A stretch of DNA of 64,000 nucleotides from Gnetum montanum (lineage: Eukaryota > Streptophyta > Gnetopsida > Gnetales > Gnetaceae), in the NCBI GenBank assembly GCA_015680685.1, contig MNCI01023302.1, forward strand, positions 978,639 through 1,042,638, read 5' to 3'. The notes under the pieces were generated by a model. That model saw only the letters and a program-made list of their open reading frames with translations. It made no database searches and was not told the DNA's origin. The position numbers were made by a program, and so were the translations under genes. This document shows, in pieces, positions 54,130 through 64,000 of the stretch; position 1 is the stretch's first letter, and every line of letters starts with the position of its first letter.

Positions 54130-57100
54130 TTGAGCTTGTGTATGAAATTGTAAATGGCTATCATAAAAAAAAATTAGCTAACTTTGTCAAATACTATGAG
54201 TTATTAAAGATTCCTATTTTGCCAAATCATTTAGTCTATATAGTCCCTATACAATGCTACTTGAAACACAAAATCTCACAAAAATGGTTGAGCACAATTC
54301 TACCAATCTACTTCTAGTTTCTCCCAGAAAGAAAATTCCACAAGCAAACTAGAAATAGAGTGAGATTCAATGGATTTTAGAAAGAGAAAAGAGAACAAGC
54401 ATATTTGTGTAAATCTCAAACATTTAGGCAAGATAAATTGAACATGATGAAACACTTCACAATAAATCTATTCCAACTCAATCTAAGTATTACAAATTGT
54501 TCAAGCCTTCTAAGCTCGACAAGCAATTTTGTAAAAGACTTTGTAAACCACTAGAATTGCCTTAGAATTCTAATTCAAAAATTGTTAAATTTTTCTACTA
54601 GTTCTTCTTCTAGTTCCCACCACACCAATACCCTGCAGCTGTGTGATCCTTTGTATGGTGAAACGAATGGTTGGAGTTGAAGAGGAGCTACCATTAAAAT
54701 TTTTGATGCTGTTGTGGAGACATTTGCTATGATGGATATCCTTTGCTGAGGGTTCTTGAACCTGCATTTTTTAATATAATGATAGTCGCTACTTTAGGGC
54801 ATCTTGTTATTTTGAATATGAAGCTAAATTTTTGATGCGTGAAATAGTTGTAGGTTTGGCATTCTCGTTTTTGCTCTGAAATGCCGATTTCGTTTAGATC
54901 TTCTTCTTTCATGAGTTGTAGGGCTTGTGCTCTATTACCAGTTTTGAAATTTTATTCCATGCTATTATTTGCTGTTGCATTTCATATTTCCATGCTTTTT
55001 CCTTTCCAAAATAATGATGAAATTTTCAAAAAAAAAATGCCAAATTTTTCAATCACCCTTTAACAAGAATCTTATTAATTTTGTTAACTTTACGTTGAAA
55101 TTATGATCTTGTTCTAGAAAAATTCATCAAATGCTACTTGAACCTTTGAACTAGATATTTTTATTTTTTTTAGGATCTTCAACTCTACAACCAACATTTT
55201 TTTGCTATCATTAGGAGGCCACTGTAGATTGAATATGCAGTTGGTCTTTACATGATGCAGTTACTTGTCAATTTTCCTAAAAAATTCTTGCACAATTTTT
55301 AGAGAAAATGGATGTACAAATTTACCTATTTTTTTATCATCATAATTATTTGAAACATCCAATTTACCACTAAATCTAAAATTGATAAATTGATGCAATG
55401 TAAGAACCATTGGTGATATGGTTGCAAGTGCACTATCTTGCAATTGCTAGATTAATTCCCAAATTTCACCTCCACTATTATATATATTTTTATATGGGAA
55501 AACCACAAATTTTTCATCCTTTGGCTAGAAACACCTTACTAAGCTTTCATTAATTCCATGCCTTTGATTTTCTATTTTGGAATTATGAACACAAACCTAA
55601 AATGTGCATACCTTGAATATAAAGAGCACTTTTCAATTATTTTCTTTCAACATATTTCTTAATAATGCTTCTCACTATTACCCTTTGAAATAAATAATCT
55701 AATTCTTATCTTCCAATCACCATTAAAATTTTTAATTGGGCAATTTAGTTCTCAACATTATGTCATAAAATCTGCGCCATCAAGTCTTATAAATGTGATA
55801 ACACAAAGGTGAACCATATTTCAATATGAATGATGATTAAGGGATCCAAGGTGAATTGCAATCTATAAGCGAACCATAAAGAAATACAACCTAATAATGA
55901 CTCAAAATTTTGAAAGCATGTTTTGTAGTGTGAGTTATCAAGAATACTAAATTATGTTGATTATTTTACCAGTTGACCAAAGTTAAGTCATCACCTAAGA
56001 TTGGCTACAATTTATCAAGGTCCTAGAAGATGGGAAAGGAAAGAAAAGAAGGCATTGTGGATGAACTTCAAAATATTATGCAATTTACATTCCACAAAAA
56101 TATGAAGTAAGGTTCTTCTTTTGAATACCAATTTCTTACTCACAAACTTGACTGAGTAAGGTAAGAAGGAACATCAATTCTATTGAGCACTAATGGAAAA
56201 AGGATCGATGAGAGATTAGCAAATGCATGAGAAGCTTTAGAAAGTAAGACAATTCTATTGATGATAGAGGTACCAAACTAGTAAAAGATAACAAGCCAAG
56301 TAATATAGATAGGAAAAGGAACTAAAGAATAAAAATCAATTTCTTAGTTGGGATACAAAACCAAAACAAAATAAAATTTTGATCATGCTACAAACTCAGA
56401 ATGAAACAAATGAAGTAGAAACATTATTTTAATCAATGTTTGTTACATCCCTACTAAAATTAGAAATGCTATTTAGTCTAATGCATAAGAACCTTAGAAA
56501 GGTAAGATAGTTGAAAAGTAAGGTAATTGGAAGAAATGGGATTACAAGGATACTTTTCTTTCTCACTAGTCTAATTGTCCATTTTCTAGATAAGTAGTAA
56601 TATATATTAGATGACTACACACATAAGATCCCACTTATGAAAGAAATTATGACTATCTTTTAGTATCTTTCATTGTTAAGTTAGAATCCATTTCTTCTCA
56701 ATGCTTGATTCAACACAAGATGTGAATAATTATGATGAAAGTTTTCTTTAAAATCTTTTGACCTCTTCCTTATCCTTGGAATTTTTCTTTGATTATATCC
56801 CATAAGGAATTTTAGTCATTAAGAATGTTGTTGAAAGTTAGGTAAAGGAAATTTAATTAAATATGTAATAAAACTAAGCTAACCAAGAATTTCCTTTACA
56901 TGATGAAGTACAGGTCATAGTCAAGGGATTGGTAGGGCACACACATAATGATGTTTCTTAATACTAATACATTTCCTACCAATCTCTTTCTTTGGTTTAG
57001 AATAAATAAACCTAACTTGATATCCATACTACTTAAATATTACAATGACAACTTGAAAGTATATAGGAAACCAATCTATATAATATAAGTATAATTTGTT
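54130..57100. other. AT-rich, no gene seen
   Basis: Short unconserved frames only. Confidence 0.45.
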
Positions 57101-57104
57101 ACCA

Positions 57105-57306
57105 ATCTTTTGGAATCGTTGAAGTCGTGGTGGCCTCTAGGTCTCATGACTAGGGGCTCATGGGATCTAAGGTGTTTTTTAGGTAGGGTTTAGGTGCTTG
57201 CTAGTCTCTAGCAACACCAAGGCCTAGATACCTCCAAATAGAATCAGTAGGTATGAAATAAACAAATTGTGAGTATGTGTTTGCTTGTGAATGTTAAAAT
57301 GGTTAG
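57105..57306 (+). repeat. Dispersed repeat X, copy 2
   Basis: Counterpart of 53926-54125, ending directly at the LTR start (57307). Confidence 0.65.
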
Positions 57307-58232
57307 TGATGAAGCGTCAAAGTGTCGCATTGACAAGTGTCCATCAACATGGCCTCATCGATGGCTCCCCATCGATGCAGTCCCATTGATGTGGTGTTTC
57401 CCCATTGATGGGGCTGAATCAATGTAGCGTTTGTTGCATTTATGAGGTCCCATTAATGCAGTGTCTATTTTCACCTATAAATATGCATGCTCCCGCCATG
57501 TATTGGCATTCTTTGGTCAACAAAGTAGTCGAAATCTTGCAATTTTATTTTGTAGTCTTAGAAAACAATTAGTGAGTACCCATAGTATGGATTTGAGTCA
57601 ATTGTATGGTGTCTTATTTGAGTGGCAATATACTTGGACATATTTCATGAACAACATAAGATCAAGATTGTTTCTGATTCATTACAACACTTTGAATTAG
57701 ATTAAATTTACTTTTACTGTAATTTATATTCCATGTACTTAGTTAATATTTACGTTTCCATGCATATTAATCAATTGGTAGAATGAGTGTGACTAGTTTC
57801 AAGTGTAAACACATATTTGCTTGGTAATCTTAGCAGTGTTATTGCTTGGTTCGCCCAGTAGTGTAGCACTCGGTATTTCCAATAGTGGATACGTGGGTTC
57901 AAGACATGTATGGCAAGCTAGGAATGAACACTCATCGCCCATAGGCTAGTTTAGAATTTACTTTCCATTGTTAATTAGTATAAATAATTGATTTCTTCAT
58001 TATCATTAGGAGTAGCATAAGGCCAAAAAAACATCAAGAATCATATGCCTCACTTTGGACTAAATCATACGTGACAAAGCTACCACTAGTCCAAGTGGGA
58101 AGATAGTGAACTACAATCAAGATATAACAATATAGATTCCACAACTAGTCCCATCCACGAAATTTGATCAGATCATGTGTGAACACTTGTGATTCGTATG
58201 GTTGGATGTAGGGGGTACCTCACCACTCATCA
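57307..58232 (+). mobile_element. 5' LTR of element G, E/F superfamily
   Basis: TGATGAAG...CTCATCA ends, TATA box at 57476-57483, and the U3 carries several CATCGATG/CATTGATG words. The inner end is followed by TGGCATCATTTCC, a decayed form of the TGGCGCCATTGCC primer binding site, so internal sequence follows. Confidence 0.82.
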
Positions 58233-58233
58233 T

Positions 58234-58252
58234 TGGCATCATTTCCAAAGAC
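58234..58252 (+). promoter_or_regulatory. Degenerate primer binding site, element G
   Basis: TGGCATCATTTCCAAAGAC compared with TGGCGCCATTGCTGGGGAC of element F; the mismatches include CG to CA. Confidence 0.55.
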
Positions 58253-58439
58253 GGTGCTAGTTATCTAGATTAGTTATATCATACATGATCAATGTAAATG
58301 CATTAATGATTTGTCTTTCAGAAAATATTAAGTCACACACATCATTAACTAACAAAAATGTCTCTTTCACAAGGAAGTAATAATGCATCATATGAAGAGA
58401 ACATTCATTGGAGAACTAATGAGATATATAGTAAAGAAA

Positions 58440-61000
58440 ATTGGAGTGACCAATCTCATGTAGGTTTCATATGTTCATGACCACCTTGACTACACTCAAG
58501 GACTACATTCACCTAAGGTAGATAATTTTAAAGGAGATGAAGTAAGTCCTAGAATAGGAAAGGCCTCAAGGCCTAGGGCCTCCTTAAAACTTGGAAAAGA
58601 TAAATCAAGGGACCATGGGGATTACTATGGAAGCCATGGCAACTCTCCCAGTTTTCCATCTTCTTCTTCCTCTTCAACATCTAACTTTGAAGAAGATGAA
58701 TTTAGGTATAGAGATGTAGCTCCACTATGGGGTTGAAATAAAAATAGAAATCAAAACCAAGGGAAAAATCAAAGAGATCAAAATGAGCATAGAAAAAATC
58801 ATCACAATCAAACAAATAGAAATAAAAATTTTCACCATGACATGTCTGATGAAGATGAACCCTTGTTGCCCACTAAGAGCATGACACAAATCATAGAGGT
58901 TGTTAAAATATCCCATAAGCATCATAAGGAAAGTCACCTCAAAAGGCTTGATATGAATAGCATTCCTAATTTGTGGGAGGCTATGATTCTGATCCACAAC
59001 ATCATTTGCAAGCCTTCCATGATGCCTGCATTTTACAAAACATTGAAAGTGGATGGCAAAAGCTTAAGCTCTTTCTTAGAATACTAATAGACAAAGTTGA
59101 AGTGTAGTATAGATCTTTGAAACCAAATTCAATTCATTGGTGGTTCACAATGCTATAACTCTTTAATGAGAAATACCAAACCTATGCAAGGGTGTCCAAC
59201 CTAAGGAAACAAATCTAAGGATGGAAATAAGAACAACATGAACCCTTAGATATGGCCCTAGATAGATACTATTCTCTACTAAATGTATGTCCAAGCCATG
59301 TTTTCTCTTAAGAAGAGCAGCTTTTCCACATCATAGATGGGCTTCATAGTCAAGTGAGAGAGACCCTGGGATGCATGCTCAAGGTCAATTATATGAACTA
59401 AGAACCCATCATATCCAAAGGCTAATAGAGCATGTGGCAAAAGAAAAATGAGAGCTATGTAAATGAGAGAATGTTGAGAAATATCATTGGGACCTAACTC
59501 TTCAAAATAAGAGGGTCCATATCTATGATGAAGAAAAAGAGGTAGCTCTCAATGAAGTGATTTTATAACAAACCTTGCCAATACAAAATTTTATTGATGA
59601 GCTTGAAGCAAAGCTAAATATGATGTTAGAATGGATATATGAGAAAGTTACAACTTACATAGAAATCGTAGAGGGGAGAGTAATGCAAAACAAATTAAGT
59701 GACCACAACAAAAGGAGGAAAAGGGACTAAGAGATAGGTAAGGACACTAATCAATAGAAAGGGGAAATAGTTGTAGAAGAAGAGGCTATAGACTCAACCA
59801 CCAAAGAAGATGATGGATGTGACATCTGCATATATGACCATCTAAAGGGCTATTGCCTAGTCATGTTACATCTACATGAGTACTGGGCTTTTACATTGAA
59901 TCCCAAGTTTGTACAAAAGCAAATGCCTAGGAAATTATCTTTCTAACAAGGTAATTATAGATAATCCTACAACCAATTGTACCATCCTAGTGGAACTTCC
60001 TACTAGCCTTAACACTATCATCCAATGTAATGGCAAAACCCATAGTCAAGGGGGAGGCCATTATCAAACCAATACTACCCTTACTACCATCCGAACCTAT
60101 ACAAATATTATGTTCAACAACTTGTTTTACCAACTCGTTCCACTTCCTCTACCTCAAATCACTACTACTACTCTTCCAAATATAATCACCCCACAACATC
60201 TTATATGAGATCACCACCTCACACCTCTTTCCCTCCATCATATTCCCAATATTCTCATACTTCCCTCCACCATATGTCACCACCAACAACATAGGAAGGT
60301 TCAGCACCAGGACATCAATGAGAGAATGCCACTTGTGCTACGAACATAGACAAAAATGATAATGCTATTAGATCTCCACCACAATCTCAGAAACGTCCTT
60401 TCTTTAGGTTGGTTCCCATGTATAAGCACAATAATCATGGACCTACTAACTCATCCAAACCAGCACAATGACAATCAAGTGCAACATCCTTCCTTTCACA
60501 ACTAATGTCCAATCATACGCAAAGGCCAACATCCATCGTTACTCTAACACCTAACAGAAATGATGAACCTATCGCTAAGGAGAAACAAAAGAATCCATGC
60601 ATTACTACTAATAGTAAAGGGTGCAATTGTGGGCTGAAAATTTAAAATATTAAGATAGCCCACAACAAAGTTCAGGAGCAAGTGTGTGAGCAAAAACCAA
60701 TCTACGTACTAGCCATTAAACCAAAAGACACCCAATGATTTGAAAATGAGAATATAAAATTGTTTCAAAGACGCATGGAGAAAATAGATTTGCTTATTAG
60801 TTCTATACTTAGGAAAATGGACCAAAGAAAGAGCTTAGACATTGATACCTTACACCTTGATTAGACACCAAAAGAGGATATTAAACATGGAGGCCTAGGA
60901 ATTAAAATAGAAAATCAAGAGAAGAAGAAAATACATTTGGATCCCCCAAAATAGAAATACCTTCAAGTCTAGATAAAGATATGTCTCGAAATGATCCAAA
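58440..61000 (+). pseudogene. Element G gag remnant (heavily decayed)
   Basis: Stretches of gag-like protein are spread over all three plus-strand frames: a basic and Asn-rich part (58700-58860), a helical part (58842-59087; HKHHKESHLKRLDM), a part near 59580 (NFIDELEAKLNMMLEWI), a CX2CX3HX4C knuckle-like motif CDICIYDHLKGYC near 59820 and a Tyr/Pro/Ser-rich stretch (60150-60300). PFFRLVPMYK near 60400 recalls the gag-protease region of plant gypsy elements. No pol is recognised downstream. Confidence 0.5.
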
Positions 61001-61129
61001 CAAGACTATCACCAATGTTAGATGTGCTACCACGCGATTAATTAAATCAATAACGGTGATAGATGGGAAACCGGTGGTGTATAACCACAAGATTATGTAG
61101 TCCATCTTTGGAATGTGCAACCATATGAT

Positions 61130-62720
61130 TAGTCATGGGGGAGATGCTCCATCTTGGTTCAAGAACTAATAAGTATTTTTCACATTTTTTGTTTCACTTT
61201 TTTATCATTTTCCTATTTCTTCCAAACTTTTATGATTCTTCGTATATTTTCCATTTCTTAATATTTTTCTTTTCTTTTTTTTATAATCTTATTTTATTTA
61301 TGTTTATGAATGTCCTTTATGTTTCTGTTAATAATATTGCCAAGTCATGATGTAGAAGTCAATGCTATGTGTTGGGTTTTTGTGCTATACTATCAAGATG
61401 ATTAGGTAAGTAATTGTGTAAACCAGTGAGACCACCTCATCCATCCCTCTAGTTCTCTAAATAAAAGGTCTTTATCATGGAAAGAATTTGGTTCTTCTTT
61501 TATGAAACTAGAATTCATCAATGATCATTGTACCTTGAAGAAAGAGGGAATGACCAAGTGGGAATGGCAAAGGGTGTGATCTCAAGGGGACTTTTTGGGT
61601 TTTCTTCTTAACTTTCTTTATGTGGTTTATGACTCCTCAGAGAACATATCATCACTCCTTTGTTGACCAATAAATAGGAAGCTATGTCTTTGCATGGTGT
61701 GGTTCCCATTTCAAAAAAAATTAAAATAAAAAAAAGAAGCAAAAAAAATGAAAAAAAAAAACCAAAACAAAAAAAAACCAATAACAAAAAGGGAAAGAAA
61801 AAAAATAATAACAATGGGAATTCAAAGCACAACCGTTAAACACAATAATGGGCTACAACCATTGGTTATGGGGCTAGAAAGACATGTTACCCATGCCTGA
61901 AGACACCCCTCTAACTAAGACCCTTCCTTCCTTCTTCTCTTTTCTTCTCTTTTTAGAGTAATGATTGTTCTTTGAGGTGGTTGTGGACTCATGATGATCG
62001 GCAACAAGAAACACATCAATGTGAGGTTACTATTCATTGTATGGACTTGGTCTAAACTTGGACAAATAGGTATGATAATCATTTCAATCACATTTATCAC
62101 AAGAACATATTCTGGAAATGGTCAAGTACCTTACATCCTAATCTTTGCAACCCCTTCTGATCCCACTATTCACCTCACTATTGCATGTGATTTTGAGCCT
62201 TTTGGTCTTGTGTAGTATAGTGCAACATCCTAACCACAATAATTGTGTGTTGTTTTGAACAAAGGCATGATTTACATTTAACTTATAAGGTGTCCATAAA
62301 AATCTATAGAAGTGGTTATGCAAGGGCATTATGGAAAGAACCTACTTTGGGGAGGACCCACTTGCATAACTTTTGTTAATCATGGCTTTGAACTAACCTT
62401 CACATCTTCCAAAACATCAATGAAGATTTCTCTAAATTTATGCATAATCTTGGGACTACTTCTTATTCATTTCATTAATTTTTCCTACTTTTCTATTTCC
62501 ATATCCATTAATATTTCTTGGTCATATTCTGAATCACACCTTTGGTTTCAATTATTCAAAAACTTGTGTGCTTCCAAAGTTACACTTATTAGTCATGGGG
62601 GCTAGGGATGTCTGCTTTGAAATTTTTCTAACATCCTATTTTTAAACATCATGATAACTAATAGTAATTGATCAAAATAATGTGAGCAACTTGATGATTT
62701 AAGCTACCTCATAGCCTTAC
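61130..62720. other. No gene seen; low-complexity stretches
   Basis: T-rich at 61180-61290 and A-rich at 61710-61810. Nothing conserved; probably the unrecognisable remainder of element G. Confidence 0.4.
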
Positions 62721-62730
62721 GCATAGTATG

Positions 62731-63631
62731 TGATGAAGGGTCATTAAGTCAATGCGTCGACTGGGCCGCGTATACGCAGCCATGTCAATGCGGGCCCATC
62801 GACGTAGCCTCCCTACGTCGACATGGCCCCATTTACACAGCTGCCTATCTCAACCTATAAATAAGAGGGCCTTCCACCTCATTTAGGCATCTTTTACTTA
62901 GTTGTAGTGAAGCTCTTGCAGTTTGTTCCCACAAGAGAGAGAATATTTTCCAAGTGCTCGCAGCAGGTGTAAGAAAAGTGATTGGCTCTTTATTCGAGCA
63001 TTGATGTATCTGAGCCCATTGGTGTGACAGCAATAAAGATGAATTGTTCAAGCATTCCTTGCAGCATTTGGACTTAGCTATTTTATGCATTCAATAGTTT
63101 AATATGTTCATGCTTTGTTAGTTACATGTTAATTACTTAAGTTTATATTATTGTTATCTTAATCACTATTTCTTATTCGTAGTTCGTAAAGGCCATAAGT
63201 ACGACCATCTCGAACGTAAATCAAACACTTAGTAAGCCCAGTGATGCTTAACATCTGGTAACCCAAAAGTGTTAGGAGATGCTCAAAACGTGCTCGGAAG
63301 ATGGGATCGGATACTTATGCTAGGAATAGTTAAAGTACAAGGTAGGATAATTATAGATTAGATAATAGTTTATTCCTTACTTTTCATACCTTAAATTAGC
63401 CGCCAAAAGATATGCAAAAAACTATAAAAATCATTAGCCTTAATCTCGCTTAACCATCGTAATTAGAACCTCATAAGTGAGATTAGGAGGACAATAACCG
63501 TTCTAACCCAAGGTTTCACTCGTTAGGGTCTGGTGTATGTTAAGTGTTTACAGTCTACGAAATTCGATCGAGCCGTGTGTAAATGCCCGTGATTCGTATG
63601 GTTGGGTGTAGGGGTACCTAGCCGCTCATCA
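62731..63631 (+). mobile_element. 5' LTR of element F
   Basis: A 901-base LTR, TGATGAAGGG...CGCTCATCA, with TATA box TATAAATA at 62856-62863. The U3 holds an inverted repeat TCGACGTAG...CTACGTCGA (near 62797-62821) and other GTCGAC/CGTATACG words. It keeps more CpG than the other LTRs of this superfamily. Directly followed by a complete primer binding site and an open gag, so it is probably the youngest copy here. Confidence 0.88.
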
Positions 63632-63632
63632 T

Positions 63633-63651
63633 TGGCGCCATTGCTGGGGAC
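63633..63651 (+). promoter_or_regulatory. Primer binding site, element F
   Basis: TGGCGCCATTGCTGGGGAC, one base after the LTR end, matching element E's site except for one base. Confidence 0.88.
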
Positions 63652-63798
63652 TATTAAGTCTTACATGCATCATCTAACCTTAGTGAAATTATCATTCAAG
63701 TCGTTGGAACAGACCCAAGATAGAAATATTTATGCACACTAGGCAGATTAAAGTTAGTAGTAAGGTACATCAATTACATGGACCATCTAACGTCCAAT

Positions 63799-64000
63799 AT
63801 GTCTTCCCGCAGGAGGGAGATATCCACCCCACTAGTGCCACAGGAGTGTCGGGTGGTGTACAAGCATCCTGATGAGTACGTCCCTGATTTCACATTCATC
63901 CTACATCAGGATGAGCATCTGCGATGGTGGGACATGGAGGGCAATATTGTACACCCTCTCGACCAATCGGCTCCTGTGATGCTATTTCACAATCTTGGAA
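63799..64000 (+). CDS. Element F gag, N-terminal part (cut by window edge)
   Basis: Open from an ATG at 63799 to the end of the window, 67 codons: MSSRRREISTPLVPQ, then YKHPDEYVPDFTFILHQDE and WWDMEGNIVHPLDQSAP. The second half aligns closely with element E's broken gag (22432-22927), which supports both frame and start region. The domain is not recognised. Basic N-terminus. It is the only retroelement reading frame in the window without damage, though only its beginning is visible. Confidence 0.78.
   Translation, partial: MSSRRREISTPLVPQECRVVYKHPDEYVPDFTFILHQDEHLRWWDMEGNIVHPLDQSAPVMLFHNLG

Overview
This window is repeat-rich nuclear DNA of a land plant. Nearly everything recognisable is LTR retrotransposon: Ty3/gypsy of the Tat type (two RNase H domains between reverse transcriptase and integrase), one decayed Ty1/copia copy and one LINE scrap. 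The only host-gene material is the 3' end of a plant aldehyde oxidase/xanthine dehydrogenase-family gene. Long AT-rich stretches without genes and layered insertions suggest a large genome, perhaps a gymnosperm; that species guess is inference only.

Layout. 1-21971: a Tat-like element, sense on the minus strand. In element order it has a 5' LTR (20702 into the gap), gag-protease, a hairpin-repeat array, a gene on the OPPOSITE strand, then pol (4961-1462) and a second hairpin array (1425-1002). A module of about 6.7 kb (part of gag-pro, array, antisense gene) is present twice in tandem, 5623-12299 and 12300-18519. 21972-22431 is a sequence gap. 22432-24092 is the 5' end of a different element (E, minus strand), inserted into the antisense gene of a third, diverged Tat-like element (D, 24093 to about 33060). 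D carries the same order of antisense gene, hairpin array and gag-pro, then a scrambled pol. 34.2-34.9 kb is a GTATAC-rich minisatellite. 36.1-37.9 kb is a decayed copia element. From 39 kb onward the DNA is AT-rich, with five plus-strand LTRs of the same superfamily as E, the aldehyde oxidase exons (46.2-48.2 kb), a LINE fragment (50.6-50.9 kb), a decayed gag (58.4-61 kb) and, at the right edge, a fresh-looking element F (LTR, primer binding site and open gag start).

Most interesting. (1) The antisense gene inside the Tat-like elements is a multi-exon gene of about 1,100 codons. Three exon junctions compared between two strongly diverged copies fall at homologous places, all in phase 1, and the best copy has its own TATA box. 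(2) Short hairpin repeats (an AGTTTAA head followed by a small inverted repeat) form arrays after gag-pro and after pol. The closing base pair of the stem is seen as C-G, G-C, A-T and T-A in different copies, so pairing is kept while sequence changes. The arrays lie between the convergent gag-pro and antisense genes and after the pol end. (3) The aldehyde oxidase last exon is duplicated: one copy has Lys where the family has its catalytic Glu, and the other keeps Glu but is frameshifted.

All retroelement genes seen here are broken, mostly by nonsense codons that look like C-to-T changes, except the truncated gag at the right edge. Several single-n joins, with inverted or missing segments beside them, are assembly defects and should not be read as biology.
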